Source: Akebia trifoliata (taxonomy: Eukaryota; Streptophyta; Magnoliopsida; Ranunculales; Lardizabalaceae). Taken from it: 64,000 nucleotides of DNA. Positions 9,860-21,235 of the stretch are shown here, in pieces. Positions within the stretch are counted from its first letter, which is position 1, and each line of letters starts with the position of its first letter. The notes beneath the pieces were generated by a model. The model did no database searches. It was not told where the DNA came from and saw only the letters and a list, made by a program, of their open reading frames with translations. The DNA lies in contig CM030716.1 of the NCBI GenBank assembly GCA_017979445.1, forward strand, positions 11,362,474 to 11,426,473, read 5' to 3'. Position numbers and translations under genes: made by a program.

Positions 9860-12188
9860 TTACAAAGATAATTTAACTTACCTTGGGTTGTAAAACATGC
9901 CTGTTTTTTATATGGATTTATAGGACATAATCGTTTGTCGTGTCCGAATGCTTTACATGATGCACACTTTCGTTTCTTCTTTTGTTGGCTCAACTCGATA
10001 TTACTTTTTAATCTACCTGTACATTCAACCTTTCCTTTGCCCTTCTCATCTTTCTTCCTACCCTTTGTTTGCGAGACATTTGGGTCCAAAATAACAACTG
10101 TGATGCATCAACTACAACTGGAGATACATCAACTACAACTTCATGTTCTAACATTTCATCGCATCAAATTTCAGAAAGTTTTTTGGATAGTTCATTTAAG
10201 GTATTCCTGAAGATTTCGTATCTCTTCATTGAAGTTAATGCAAAAGTAGCCAATGTAGTAGCTTGTTGACAGATATTGCCAAATCTCAATGCAATTGGCG
10301 GTTCTTTCCCATCCATCATTACTTCTGAATCCATCACCCTAAATTTGTTTGTCCCTTTCCTCCATCTTCCAAGAATGAAGTGTGACGGTATACTATCAAT
10401 GTCTAGACGGAAAAATACTTTTAGAAAATGCCGACATATTATTCCAACGAACTCAAATTTCTTACATTCGCATGCACCCTCGTAAGTATCCAAATTTAAC
10501 TTCAACACAAACTCCTCAGACTTACCAAACTTAGTTGTCATTCAATACGTATGAAATCCATCATCGATTCCCATTTCTTCAACTTTAAGTCGATTCACTT
10601 GGAGCCATTCTTCCCTGAGTTTCTCAAACATATGTTTAGTATACACTATCGCAGCATGTTTGAGAAGTAAATCATCATTCTTCACACATCGAAACTTGTG
10701 TTCTGATTTAAAATCTTTATCGGGCTCATCTGTAATAAATTTTTTCAATGCTTACTCATACTTGACTACAAATTCTCTTAGATTTGACTTCCATGTAACG
10801 AACCCATCAAAGAATGTATTAATGCTCTCACTATAGCTAGTAGTATTCATGATAGCAAAAACAATCCCGATTATACATAGGCACCCAAGACTCACACAAA
10901 TCAAATAATAGTTCAAGCCATTCATTTCCTTCCAAACCATGCTCTACAATCAAATTCTTCCAATTCTTTTCAAATTCTTCCCCGTGTATGTCAACCAAAT
11001 ACACCTCTCCGATTTACTTTTGAAATCACAAGATTCAAAGTATTTATAAGCTAACTTCTCAAGAAACTTTTTCATGATGTGCCAAATGCAAAGGTGATGA
11101 TGTGTGCTGGGAAAAACTTTGGCAATCGCATTCCTCATTGCCAAATCCAGGTCGGTGATCATTGATATTGGATGACGTCCTCCCATAACCTTGAGCCAAG
11201 TCTCAAATAACCATAAGAAAGTCACCTCTTTCTCATCTTGTAGAAGAGTACACCCAAATTGTATAGACTAAAAGTGATGATTTACTCCAGTAAATGGAGC
11301 GAATGGCATATCATATTTGTTTGTTCGATAAATCGTGTCGAATATCACCACATCACCAAAATATTCATACGACAATCTAAACCTTGTATCCACCCGAAAG
11401 AAATTCGTTGTCCTCATCTGATCATCGCATTATATTGCATAAAAGAATTGTGGATTTTCAACTTGTTTTGTTATGAAGTAATTCAATACTGATTGTACAT
11501 CTCCTACCTCCAATTCCCTATGCCTAACATTCCTCAAGTGATTGTAATAGTCCCTACCATCAAAGCCAATTAGATCTCCTCCAAGAATGGTTGGCACTTT
11601 AGTGATTTGAATATTTTTTCTTCTGAATGTTTCCACTAGATCCTTAACTACTGTAGGCATACAACGATTTGATCTCATTTACATTCTCTTTGATGGTGTG
11701 ACTACCTTGTGATTATGGCAATCGTAAAAAATGGATACTTTCCATTTTGGGGTCTATTTGTTATCGTGTGTAACATGCATCATAGCCTTACAATCACATT
11801 TAACAGTTGAAGAACCTATTCAGATTATCTTATTTGTGTTTTCATTCACAATTGTTGCTTCAACATCTTTTTCTTTCGCTTTATATTTGCTTTGATGTGT
11901 GCAAACATATGTCATTCTAGTTATCTCATTTGAACCTCGTCAATGCTTAGAAGTTGTTTGAACACGAATGGAAAATTCTTCTTGATGCCCATAATCTTCA
12001 TAATACTTCTTGACTTCTTCAATTGAATCGAAGATTATCCCTACATATAGAACATTCAACTTTTCAACATTTTTTGTAGGACTCTCGTAATCAATACGTT
12101 CTCCACTATCTACTTGAATTTTTGATGAAGATCCCATAGTTTTACCAATAGTTGCTTCCCTACACTTGTCAACACCAATCGTATCCAT
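9860..12188 (-). pseudogene. MULE transposase, FAR1/FRS-like, broken
   Basis: Domains in order from 12188 downward on the minus strand. First is a FAR1 DNA-binding domain (FDSIEEVKKYYEDYG near 12020), with its zinc ligands and final HNH (CHNHKVV near 11710) after several stops. Next is the MULE catalytic region: FFYAIQCDD near 11430, then VIFDTIYRTNKYDMPFAPF near 11300, which holds the first catalytic Asp, and ITDLDLAMRNAI near 11140, which holds the second. LCIWHIMKKF is near 11070. Then come the FRS-typical SESINTFFDGFVTWKSNL near 10820 and a SWIM zinc finger (CECKKFEFVGIICRHF near 10440). A C-terminal zinc knuckle (CASCKAFGHDKRLC, CX2CX4HX4C) lies near 9950. It would cut and move the element in the nucleus. 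At least five in-frame stops break the frame (near 11940, 11820, 11680, 11270 and 10540), so it cannot be active. Relatives of this family gave rise to the plant FHY3/FAR1 regulators. Confidence 0.9.
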
Positions 12189-12297
12189 AAAATATTTTCA
12201 CTAATACATTAAATCACAATCAATGCATTAAAGGGAGATTCTTCTTAGTGATAATTACTCTTTGTCAGAATGAAATCCATGATACCAAATATTTGAC

Positions 12298-12375
12298 AGC
12301 CCATTAGATAGGCCATTGGGCAAGCCATCCTCTCGGCCATTAGACAGGCCATAGGGTAGGCCATAAGGCAGACTA
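12298..12375 (+). repeat. Short GGCCAT-type tandem repeat
   Basis: Five or so imperfect units of about 16-20 bases built on GGCCAT(T/A)(A/G)G (for example GATAGGCCATTGGGCAAGCC and GACAGGCCATAGGGTAGGCC). They lie between the transposase start and the right TIR, where a promoter would be expected. Confidence 0.6.
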
Positions 12376-12415
12376 TTGGATCTCTAAAATTCGTTATAAA
12401 TCGTTCAAAATTCTT

Positions 12416-13740
12416 GTTTTCAAAGATATTTGATTCGATTTCATTATTTGGTACTAATTATAATTAAAAAATCAATACTACCACCCCCTTTACCTTTGAT
12501 TCTAAGCTAAACAACCTTCCATCCAACACTGCAAATCTATATAAAATCACCACCAACCCCATCTCCCAAGGCATCCATTTCAATTCCTCTCCCCTATATT
12601 GCGCATGTTCGCAACAACCATTTATGTTTTGAACCAAGGGTGTGTTCAAAGAAATTTAGTTCTAATTCAAACTTTTTTTTTATAAGTTTTCTCATAAACA
12701 CAAATTGAAAATAAAGGATTCTATGGTTCTATTTTTTATGAATCTCTAGATTTTGGCCACCACTCTAGTTATTGCTGATGAAGACTACATTTCTGCAATT
12801 GGGGACCTAGAAATGAAGAACCCAAACATTAGAATTGCATTGGAGGCTTGGAATTTCTTCAACGAAGTCGGGCTCGAAGCGCCTAACATGGGTAGTCTAA
12901 GGGAGGCAGATTGAAATGGGTGTCTCGATTTCGATTTTGATTCGTCAGAAAAATAGTATTTTTTTAGCTACCCAATTTTAAGCAGACTTCAAATAGGATT
13001 TTTTTTAACTACCCAAATAAAAAATCTGAATTATTTGAAATAGGTATTAATTAAAATCATTACATGATCAAAATAAAAAAATAAATAACCCAAAAAAATT
13101 AAATCGATAAATAATTTCAGATTTTTTGTTTTCATAAAATCGAAAATCAAATCACAAATATACATATTTCGCAGAATAATTCTATGATAGTGTTTTTGAT
13201 TTCATAAATTCCAAAAAATAAAATAAAAAATAACTTACAATCCTTTCAACTACAAAGATGGAGATGGAGTAGCAACCGTTTGTGCAAGGTCGAGAGTGTA
13301 GCGGTTCGTTCGTGCGATGGTTTCAAAGAAGTAGTTGCGAGAGCGAGACCGAGAGGGTTTCAATTGGATGGAGCCGTCGGATATTGATTGAGAGTGAAAG
13401 AGAGTGAGAGAGAGGGTTTGAGAGAGTGATAGACTAACAAAGAGTGAGAGAGAGGGGTTCTGTTGAGAAGCGAGAGGTTTGAGAGAGTGAGAGAGAATGG
13501 TGTCGAAAGAGAGAGAACGAGAGAGTTAAACTCTCTGGTTTTTTATTTTGATTTTAAAAAGTGAGGGACATCTCACTAATTACAAGAAAGAAGAAGGGTG
13601 GCGCTGTAATTATTGTATAAGTTATAAGTTATACGATTTAACGTGTTTAACTGAATCTTGTCCCTCCATTCTCTCCATATCCGACGGCTTAAAAATGTTT
13701 GCCAAAATGTTGTCATACGGTAGGGCACCAATCGCCTCCC
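12416..13740 (-). repeat. Right terminal inverted repeat of the MULE
   Basis: Inverted counterpart of 3771-5118 as described there. It ends with CGCCTCCC at 13740, directly followed by the (AT)n of the CACTA. The GA-rich stretch at 13330-13530 mirrors the CT-rich stretch of the left arm. Confidence 0.9.
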
Positions 13741-15680
13741 ATATATATATATATATGGAACCTGCGGAAATAGAAACATTTGCAAATATGCCACACCAAC
13801 ACCACAAACAATGACAATTACTTTCTAACATATATAAGTAATGTTCTTATAGCACTAAGTATCCATATATGTTTCATAGAAACTAATTAATAAAAAAGTA
13901 AAGGAAAACTAACCTACTTATCTAAAAGTAACAAGCACAAACAAGAGACATAAAAAAATTTTAACGTTGAAAAACCCTCCAATGAGGAGGGAAAAAATCA
14001 CGGTGCAAACCAACAACAAATCACTATATCAAAATAAAGAGTATAAAAAAGGTTACCCATGCCCTAAGTTGAGTTTTACGAGAAAATAGTTGGGTTATGA
14101 CCTCTATCTAGCTCCCTCCTTGGTATCTCTCCATGCCACCTACGACCATCACCACCATGCCATGACTACCACCACCACCACCAAAATGACACTATTACCA
14201 CCACATATGCCAATACGATCACTATATAGAATAGAAAATATTTACCAATATGTGAAAAAATATGAACTTTAAACACAAACAAATTGTACCAGTATTCTAG
14301 TTAAAATTCATAATTTTTATCTAAATTTGCTTCCTTGTACGATTTTCAAAAATCATTCCTACAACAAAAATATTATTATAAGATATCTTTACTTAAAAAA
14401 GTTAAGGATCTTTACTTATTAGTTGAGTTTAAATTCATAATTAAGGAAGGGTCTAAGTATATTACCATATGAATTAACTCTTTAAGTTTCTTGATATATT
14501 CACTCCAGACCTCATCAATGTCTTCCTGACTATGTCTTCTTCTTATCAATGTTGAATTAAAATATGTGTTATAAATCATTATTAGTTCAAATATGCAGCG
14601 TACTAATCATCAAATGTTAAAATTAATAAAATTTATTATATTATCTTGTTGAAGATCTTCTTTTTTTTGCTTTTAGGAATTTCAATGAGTTCATTCACAA
14701 ATATCATTACATAATACCCATAACTTGTATTGTCCATTTGTTTATGGTCCTACATATATTAATCATATATAACAACAGAATCAGTATATATAATAATAAT
14801 TTTGAATTCCAAATAAATATTTTAACTTTTACTGTTATATTTTTCTAGATCATTGTGCCCCTTTTATGCCATCTAAAATTGCCAATTATTTTAATGAACT
14901 ACAAGAATCCATTGAACAATATTAATAAAAACATTAATATATATTTAATAAAAAAATATATATACCTTAAAATAAATGTTCTTGTGTGTGGTGAAGTAGT
15001 TCTTCAATTGAATCAAGATTATAAACTTTTTTATCCGATAAGTCTAATACAACTAAGACCCAATGCCAACTACAATGAAATATCTTACATATATCAGTAA
15101 TGAAATTGATGTTCATTTATACGTAAACATTGTAGATAGTGATACATTTAATAAAATACATACCCAATACATATTGAAATAATAACCAACTTCTACACTA
15201 GATTATTCCCAGGTTTTCAGAGGCTTGGTCCTTCTCAAGTTATAGGAGAGTACTTATTGTATACGGGTTGATGAAGTAAAACCAATCGTGATTCAATAGT
15301 ATTTTTGTTCATACAAGTAACTGAAAAAATAAGAAAAAGTAAAGCTTTTATAATATTTAAAACTATAGAAAACTAAAGTTAATTAAATGATTAACAAATA
15401 CAAATATCTTACCTTATATTTAATGTTAAGATGGAGGTCGTCAGTTCTTTCATTCTACAAATGACTAACATATCCTCAGAAAAAAATAACTGGTAAGCTT
15501 TTTGGATTTTATTTCAAAAACTTCATCAATATTCCTCTTTGATAATAGGAAGTGAAATTTATCAATATCACTATTGTCGACATCATCGGAATCATTTTCA
15601 TCCTAATATATCAAATATTTATTGGAGATATGCGTGGATAGATATATTTAACTAAAACAAGAATTTTAACAAATTAATTT
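13741..15680. other. CACTA copy A interior, no clear coding
   Basis: This continues the CACTA after the MULE. It includes the (TA)n tract, a block matching copy B (13760-14285 against 54360-55020) and a short ACC-rich low-complexity tract (14130-14210). The rest is AT-rich sequence that is absent from copy B. The minus strand near 15540-15600 may hold the acidic C-terminal end of the TNPA-like protein (residues reading ENDSDDVDNSDIDKFHF). Confidence 0.5.
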
Positions 15681-15683
15681 ACC

Positions 15684-18140
15684 TCATTGTCTATTACAAG
15701 TAAATCATGTGGCCAAGTAACATAACTACCCACAACATCTATGATAGTAATGATCTCGTCTTTTGTTGGCCCACGGATGAGTTGATGAGTGTCTCGAAAC
15801 ACTCAATTATATGCATGTTTTTTCAGACATTTATCTTGATTTTTGTCCCTATTTATCCGTATTAAGGTAATAATCATGATAAGTTTCGAAACACCATGTT
15901 GCATGTTAATTAGGCTTCATTATACATAAATAAATTTATTTACTAGATAAATCTAATTACGTGTGTTTCTTATGCAAAAAATCAATATTTTGGAATCAAA
16001 ATCTCAAGGCAAAAACATTTGGGCCTACTTTGGAATGCCCTAATCCTTAACTCATATTCTCCTCTTTTGTCTTTTTGTGCAAAGAAAAGTAGAGGCTACT
16101 TTTAGACTCTTCTACACATATTTTTCTCTATAAATAGAGTCTCAATCTCTAGAGAAAGGGTCCCATCTTGGTTCTCTTATCCAAGACTCCTTTAATCTAA
16201 GGCTCTTAGCCTATTCTCTTATTTTTTATATTTTTATCTTCTAGTTATTTTCTTTTGGCTAAATAGTCTTGTAAGAAGTAGAAGAAAAAGAATTTGTAAG
16301 TTTCTCCATGAAATGAAGAAAAATTCTTTCATCTCTTATCTTCCCTCTCTTGCAATGACATTAGGCTAAGCTCCCCTCCATTGGAAAATAGGAAAGCCTA
16401 GAGCAAGTTCTTTTGTTGTTTCTAATTTCATGTATTTCTTTTAATTAAAATGCTTATGAGTTCTCTTTAAAATTTCTTGCACCTTTTATTCTTAATATAG
16501 ATACTTTATACTTAGATTAGATCAAGATAAAGTATCCTTAAACTAGATAATTGGTAATAGGAAGTTTTCAAAGAATTCTACTTTGTTTATGTCTATCATG
16601 TGATTTCATTTGCTTAACTTTCTGATCTAAGGAGCTAACACCAAGCCCTTACGATTAAGTTATAGAAAGGCTAGAGATTAGGAATTGCTCATCAACATGT
16701 TCTAGGTAGATCCACCTCCAATGGTGTTTTAATTTCATAAGTTTACTTGCTTTTAATTTTATTTACTTTAGTCCATTTTCTAGCAATTTTACATTTTCTT
16801 ATAAGTTCAAAAATAAAAAGAAAAATAGTTTTAATTCCTTTTAGTTAATTTGAATTTTATCCTATTAGTTTAATTCTACTCCTTTCTCTGGGGTTCGATC
16901 TCCCACTTGCCTCACAAGTAAGGTAAAAGTAAGATTAATATTAACTTCGGTGAGAAGAACAACGATAGTCTCATCATGAGTGCATCTGGTCGTATGACAA
17001 TGAATATTGATCTACGAACATGTCCCTCTGCCAATGCATTGTTGTGCATGAACTCATTTACGAGTCTCTCAAAATAGATTCCTTCAACAACAATGATCGT
17101 CGTCAGTTGGTTTACTATCATCTTACATTTCTTTCCTGATTCAAGATTCTTATGGGACGGATCATAAGGTGGGTTGCTTTAAAACAATGGGTTCAGGTCG
17201 ATTCCCTTTCCTTACCACTTTGAACCTTAATAAGAACAAAAAATTTATTAAATGTTATACTTAAGGTAATATTAACAAATAGAAAAGGATATATTGTATA
17301 TATAAAGGAGAGAAAATGACATACTTTTGATTGTTTTGTATTAGAACCAATGTGTTCCAAACCTATCGGTGCAACATGTGACACATGAATTCCTTGGTGT
17401 TTTTTAATAAAGACACATTGCATTCTAGCTTCCATATCTTCCCACCGCCTCTCATTATATTCTTTATAATGATTAAATGTTTTTACTTATGCAATTACTT
17501 GTCTCTAGTTTTTTCATATATGGATGCAATCATTTTCAAAGAGTCTGGGAGTATTGGGTTGGTTTCACATATCGTCCCATCCCCGTGACTCGTCCGGAAT
17601 GCTTTGGAGTATCTAGTGTCATTGACAAGACTGGATCCCTGGGTGCTTAGGTTACCGTCTTCAACTTATTTTAATAACTCATCCTACCAAAAAAAAAAGT
17701 CAATATATTCTATAATGATATAAATTTTTGAAGTTTAAATAAATAGATAATATTACATAATGCAACTCACAATTTTATTTTCCTTTATCCTCGTAGGTTC
17801 ATTGATATATTCTCCATTTGAATTTTGGCAAGCTTTCTTCCAATGAAAGCTCGTCGCTAGCTTTGTACATGTTAAAAGTAATTTAATTAAATTACTTACA
17901 ATCATAATTAATCAAAAATTAAACGTGAGGGATTGAAAGAAAAATATCATCTCCTCTATTAAGTCGAAATAGCCTTTTCTACTAAGATGGTGGGAGTAAA
18001 GATTATGAGACTATTTTCAGTCTGAGTCATTCTAAGTTCTTGAAGCTCCACTGTCAATTTGGACTTAATGAATGCATCCCAAAGGCGAATAGATCTTTTA
18101 CATCTTGAAGGGTATCTTCAAAACAATGTGATTTGCTATA
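15684..18140 (-). pseudogene. CACTA TNPA-like protein (plant Ptta/En/Spm family), copy A, broken
   Basis: Exons on the minus strand, 5' to 3'. The first holds DAFIKSKLTVELQELRMTQ near 18060 and KGYFDLIEEM near 17950 (one frame change apart); family members show RKGY..LEEE. Next comes the part with EYINEPTRIK near 17800. Next is DELLK, a stop, then VEDGNLSTQGSS near 17670, followed after a frameshift by DTPKHSGRVTGMGRYVKPTQ. Then comes the 17435-17193 frame (MEARMQCVFIKKHQGIHVSH) and last EFMHNNALAEGHVR near 17060. The last recognised part reads DEIITIIDVVGSYVTWPHDL near 15720 and ends at a splice-donor-like GTAAAT. In CACTA elements this protein binds the subterminal repeats. It is disabled by stops, frameshifts and the solo LTR at 15783-16976. 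Confidence 0.8.
15783..16976 (+). mobile_element. Solo LTR inserted in the CACTA gene
   Basis: The 1194-bp segment starts TGATGAGTGTCTCGAAACAC and ends GATAGTCTCATCA. It is flanked by TGAGT on both sides (15778-15782 and 16977-16981). Leaving it and one TGAGT out makes the TNPA-like frame read straight through (...RPDALIRGPTKDE...), which proves the boundaries. A TATA-like box (CTCTATAAATAGAG near 16130) and polyadenylation-like AATGAAGAAA sequence support plus orientation. It has no internal region. The family is not established. Confidence 0.9.
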
Positions 18141-18149
18141 TGTTTCCAG

Positions 18150-18780
18150 AACTTCAAATCCCATAAAATCCACCAACCTTTTTTCTAAATAAAATAAAAC
18201 AAAAGAAACAAAGATTCAATAAGGATGAAAAAAATGAGAACAACAATATACAAAGACTGACAAAAGCTATTGGCATATTAACAATAACTTTCAAACACAA
18301 ATATCTTTTCTCTCTAAGTTTCAGATTGATGACATACTCTGTGACTTGAGTTGCATGTCTACAAGAGACTAATAAAGTGAAGAGAATACCTTGAAAAGCT
18401 AAAGCAAAGTCAACAAGAAAACATAATGGAGCAATAACTGGAATCGTTTGTGAATTTGTTTTCTTTTATATATGACTCAGACCTAAATTTCTTTTCCCGC
18501 TGAGGTCATGTTAGTAATGGGCAATAAACTAACCGATTGAGTTGTAAATGTCTTACCTATTTCACCGATCGACCAAGATGTAGAAGACGACAAAGATATC
18601 GATATATGAGTAGTTCAAGTTCAGTGGAGCTTCAAGGATTGAGAGAGAAGAAAGTTGAAATCTTGAGAGAGTAATTTGAGAGATTGAGAGAGTAGAGCTT
18701 GAGAGAGAATGAAGAGTTTTAGAGCAATAGAACATACAAGTGAAAGTGAAAGAACGACATAGAAAGCCATAATTTTAAAA
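18150..18780. other. CACTA copy A 5' non-coding part
   Basis: Matches 56440-57110 of copy B. It includes a GAGAGA-rich tract (18640-18715) that resembles a plant promoter or 5' UTR, upstream of the minus-strand TNPA-like gene. No ORF is supported. Confidence 0.5.
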
Positions 18781-19190
18781 AAGTGTATAATGTAAGTTTT
18801 CAGTAAATGACATAGTTACAAAAAAGGTCATCGATTTATATAACATCGATTGTAAAACAACAAATTTTATATAATATCGGTTTCACAACCGACGTTATAT
18901 TTAAAAAAATATTACAAAAATGCCATTAATTTTATAACGTTTATTTCACTAAATACTAACGTTATATTTAAAAATAAAAATTATTACAAAAATGCCATCA
19001 CTATATAACATTGGGTTCTTTGAAAATCGACGTTAAAACTCAAGATACAATATTACGAAAATGCTATTACATTATAACATCAGTTTTTTGTAAAATTGAT
19101 GTTATAATTGAAATAAAAAATAATGAAAAATGCCATCCCAAAATATAGAGTTTATAATGTCGATTTGTTATAAAACCAAAGTTCTAAACC
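18780..19190. repeat. CACTA subterminal repeats, right end of copy A
   Basis: About ten degenerate units alternate between ATAACGTCGGTTT and its reverse complement, spaced by AAAAATGCCATCA-like phrases. They are the counterpart of 57115-57660 in copy B. Confidence 0.8.
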
Positions 19191-19781
19191 ATATTGTATA
19201 TTTTCTTTTGCTACATGGCAATGATATTAATTAATTATAAATATATTCACAGTGATTGCTTCGATCTGCTACGTACTATCGCTCACGGTGATTGCTTATC
19301 AATTTGTGGGTTTCCTCAAATACTTAATTTCTTCCTCAATCTATACATAGCACACAGTGATTGTTTCTACTGCCATTAATTGTTGCTTTCCTTCCTTCCG
19401 ATCTGATGTTAAAGATTAAAACATGAGCGCCTCCTTTTCCGCTCGATGTAGGTGTGTGATGCCATTTCCAGCTGACTTCATACTAGCTGTTGCTGACTAG
19501 TTGCCCATTAGAATTCTCCATTACTATAGACAAGCTCAAGAACCTAAACCTAAAAAACAAAATGCAACAATTTATATTTAAAATAAACATATTTAATTAA
19601 GCCCACGTGCTTGTACATAAGTATAGGCATGCTTGCTGAATTGGAAGAATTAATGTTCTCAATAATAATATTGAGAAATTAGAGTTATCCTTGATTGGGT
19701 TAAGAATAGGTACATCACCTATGGTTGGCTATAGCTATCAACATCCATGATTGGGTTATCGTCCTTGATGCACTTGTCATT

Positions 19782-21235
19782 CATATCTTGCAGGTTAGAT
19801 GGACTACTTTTGTCTTTATTTTTTATTTCTTTTAAGAATATTCATTTTGATCCTCTATTGGAAAGTCTTAGGTGTCTTATTACACTTGGCATACTTTGAC
19901 CATGATGATTAAACTTTTTCATTTCTAAAGTTTGTGTATCTTTCCTGTGGGTTGGAGATGAATCTTGGATTGATGTTCAAGATTGTTGGAATTGGCGAAG
20001 TCTAAGGGTGTTGCGAACAAGAGTTGGAAGAAGAGTGGGAAGAAACGACTGAGGAAGGTTAGTGGCTGATGATCTATTTGACTCTACTCCATTTCTTACC
20101 AGTAGAGAAGCTGTCCATATTGGCTCATTTTCCATCAGGTAAATATAATCATATTTGGTCTCTCTCCTTCTCTTTTTTTTTTTTTTCCTTTTTCTGTTCT
20201 TGTCTCATAGGCATACCTCCCCCATTTGTTGTTGTTTCCCCTATGGCGTAGTTTAGGCAGGGCAATGTAGTTGCTACTTTCCATGTCCCGAATAGTAGTC
20301 AGGTTTGAGTTAATTTTAAAAACAGTGGTCGTAGATGAACTTGTGGTGATAGTTGAAATTGCATTCGCTTGTAAGGGCGTAGACTTTAGTTTTTTTAATA
20401 TATAATTTAAACTCAATGGTTATAGTTTTAGTTTAATTTGTGGTGATGTTAAATTTTCATTGCATTTGGGGCTTCTTATTTGGCTCAGATGGGAGATGCA
20501 ATGAAAATTCAACATCACCACAAATTAAACTAAACCTATCACCATTGATTTTAAATTATATAAAAAAACTGAAGTCTATGCCCTCCAAGCAAATGTAAAT
20601 TCAACTATCACCAAAAGCTCAGCTTCAACCACTGTTTTTAAAATTAGCTCAAACCTGACTACTATACAGGACAAAAGCTCAGCTTCAACCACTGTTTTTA
20701 AAATTAGCTCAAACCTGACTACTATACAGGACATGGCAAGAAGCAACTACATTGCCTTGCCTGACCTACTCCATAGGAGAAACAACAAAAGATGGGGGAG
20801 GTATGCCTATGAGACAAAAACAGAAAAAGAAAAAAGAAAAAAAGGAGAGAGAGACCAAATATGATTATATTTACCTGACGGAAAATGAGCCAATACGGAC
20901 AGCTTCTCTACTGGTAAGAAATGGAGTAGAGCCAGATAGATCATCAGCCACTAACCTTCTTTAGTTGTTTCTTCCCTCTCTTCTTCCCACTCTTGTTCTC
21001 ACCACCTTTATACTGCATTGATTCCAGCAATCTTGAACATCAATCCAAGATTCAGAGATGAATGACAACCCCACAGGAAAGATACACAAACTTGAGAAAT
21101 GAAAAAGTTTAATGACCATCATCAAAGCCTGCCAAGTATAATAAGACACCTAAGACTTTCCATTAGAGGATCAAACAGAACGTTCTTAAAAGAAGTAAAA
21201 AATAAGACAAAAGTAGTCCATCTAATCTAGAAGAC
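19782..21235. repeat. Large inverted repeat (palindrome), copy A
   Basis: The left arm holds GGAAAGTCTTAGGTGTCTTATT and GATGTTCAAGATTGTTGGAA (19860, 19972). The right arm holds their complements (21160, 21015). The arms are about 0.7 kb with a loop of about 30 bases around 20466-20495. A transcript would fold into one long hairpin. Compared with copy B, about 1.1 kb of the centre is missing. Confidence 0.85.
20612..20731 (+). repeat. Exact 60-bp tandem duplication
   Basis: The 60-base unit beginning CAAAAGCTCAGCTTCAACC is present twice head to tail with no difference that I can see (20612-20671 and 20672-20731). Copy B has a single unit at the matching place. Confidence 0.9.

Larger units (their letters stand above)
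3771..13740 (-). mobile_element. FAR1-type MULE with about 1.3-kb terminal inverted repeats and captured host exons
   Basis: The element starts GGGAGGCGTTAGGCGCCCTACCG and ends with the inverted counterpart CGGTAGGGCACCAATCGCCTCCC. The inverted homology continues for about 1.3 kb at each end. It sits inside a (TA)n tract of the CACTA, so the expected 9-bp target duplication reads ATATATATA on both sides; this is consistent but not informative. The matching place in copy B (near 54060-54100) lacks the element, which supports insertion. It carries a broken FAR1/MuDR-like transposase (9860-12188, minus) and several fragments of host genes at 6206-8501. Confidence 0.92.
3416..19448 (-). mobile_element. 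CACTA (En/Spm) transposon, copy A, interrupted by a MULE and a solo LTR
   Basis: The left terminus is CACTAGTAGAAATAAGGCC at 3416. The right terminus ends CCGCTCGATG at 19448 (a slightly worn version of the CACTCAGTG end of copy B). The 3-bp repeat TAG lies outside both ends (3413-3415 and 19449-19451). Subterminal arrays of TAACGTCGGTTT-like motifs in both orientations fill about 3460-3660 and 18780-19190, as expected for CACTA elements. Coding remnants on the minus strand belong to the plant Ptta/En/Spm (TNPA-like) family. I see no TNPD-type (DDE) transposase, so this copy is non-autonomous. Without the MULE (9970 bp) it would be about 6.1 kb including the inserted LTR. Confidence 0.85.

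Noticed and set aside
9935..10485. Plus-strand ORFs across the MULE transposase
   Set aside because: Antisense shadows of the SWIM and zinc-knuckle exons, which lie on the minus strand.
3771..13740. Possible proof of insertion from the ATATATATA target duplication
   Set aside because: The site is a (TA)n tract, so the 9-bp match would be expected by chance; the insertion is supported by the TIRs and by copy B instead.
17385..17588. Plus-strand ORF in CACTA copy A (and 55625-55837 in copy B)
   Set aside because: Opposite strand of TNPA-like exons.
20135..20416. Paired ORFs in the palindromes (also 20752-20964, 58827-59153, 60509-60742)
   Set aside because: They arise because the two palindrome arms are complementary; the sequences contain frameshifts between copies and no known domain.
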